Part shown: positions 5,336-5,410 of the stretch, in pieces
How positions within the stretch are numbered: position 1 is the first letter of the stretch
Layout: each line of letters opens with the position of its first letter
DNA from: Candidatus Nomurabacteria bacterium RIFCSPHIGHO2_01_FULL_39_10
GTDB taxonomy: Bacteria; Patescibacteriota; Minisyncoccia; Phycocordibacterales; UBA9973
DNA: 5,410 nucleotides
Assembly: GCA_001786805.1 (NCBI GenBank)
Contig: MFTJ01000061.1
Coordinates: 1-5,410, forward strand
Reading direction: 5' to 3'
Position numbers and translations under genes: made by a program
The notes under the pieces: model-generated
Told to the model about the DNA's origin: nothing
Databases searched by the model: none
Seen by the model: the letters and a program-made list of their open reading frames with translations, nothing else

Positions 5336-5410
5336 TCAAATTTCTAATGCAATTAATTCTTGAAAGACTTCGTTAGGTTTTTTCCAGCCCAAGACTTTTC
5401 TAGGCCGACC
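5336..5410 (-). CDS. IS30-family transposase, C-terminal fragment
   Basis: The minus strand is open from the right edge to TGA at 5336-5338 and encodes 24 residues: GRPRKVLGWKKPNEVF followed by QELIALEI. The pattern (N)RPRKxLGxxTPxEVF is the conserved C-terminal end of the DDE transposase of IS30-type elements, just after the catalytic glutamate region. The rest of the gene, including the DDE residues, lies beyond the window, so whether it is intact cannot be judged. It converges on the NUDIX gene with 42 nt between the stops. Confidence 0.85.
   Translation of the reverse strand, partial: GRPRKVLGWKKPNEVFQELIALEI

Larger units (their letters stand above)
5294..5410 (-). mobile_element. Terminal part of an IS30-like insertion sequence
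   Basis: Inferred from the transposase tail. The downstream end of the element should lie between the NUDIX stop and 5335, because the element must end after its transposase stop and the NUDIX gene is intact. The exact terminal inverted repeat and target duplication cannot be defined without the other end; the 5302-5328 inverted repeat may mark or overlap it. Confidence 0.5.

Noticed and set aside
1..5410. CRISPR array, tRNA or rRNA gene
   Set aside because: No regularly spaced repeats, cloverleaf or rRNA-like conserved stretch was seen on either strand.

Overview
The window reads like a stretch of an uncultured bacterial genome with moderate to low GC, compact intergenic spaces and the standard stop codons (TAA and TGA both end genes). 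The gene content (two cobalamin-type radical SAM proteins, a miniature two-subunit thiamine diphosphate enzyme, a NUDIX hydrolase and an IS30-type transposase tail) would fit a Patescibacteria/CPR-like or similar environmental lineage. That is an inference from gene style. No rRNA or other marker is present to fix the taxonomy.

Layout, left to right. (1) 2-1471, +: the C-terminal part of a radical SAM protein whose N-terminal, presumably cobalamin-binding, domain lies off the left edge; a strong intrinsic terminator follows at 1479-1507. (2) 1508-1669: a structured non-coding spacer. It holds a hairpin with two mutually exclusive foldings (1520-1546), a long terminator-like hairpin (1564-1607), a candidate promoter starting in that hairpin's T-run, and a near-perfect 22-bp palindrome over the candidate -10. 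(3) 1670-3223, +: a complete B12-binding radical SAM protein with its own terminator at 3234-3261. (4) 3348-3938 and 3949-4494, +: a tightly coupled gene pair. The first encodes only a PP (diphosphate-binding) domain and the second only a Pyr domain of an E1/transketolase-type thiamine diphosphate enzyme; a terminator follows at 4522-4543. (5) 4544-4684: a promoter region with phased repeats and a clear sigma70-type promoter. (6) 4685-5293, +: a NUDIX hydrolase of the ADP-ribose pyrophosphatase type. (7) 5336-5410, -: the last 24 codons of an IS30-family transposase, converging on the NUDIX gene, with a hairpin between the two stops.

How the genes work together. Only the alpha/beta pair is clearly co-transcribed; the other units are separated by intrinsic terminators although all point the same way. 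Two cobalamin radical SAM enzymes beside a C-C bond-forming or -cleaving type of cofactor enzyme would suit modification of a carbon skeleton (a sugar, lipid or small metabolite), but the sequence names no substrate. The most unusual item is the minimal thiamine diphosphate enzyme: 196 aa plus 181 aa, with metal ligands and catalytic glutamate kept and the usual C-terminal parts of both subunits absent.
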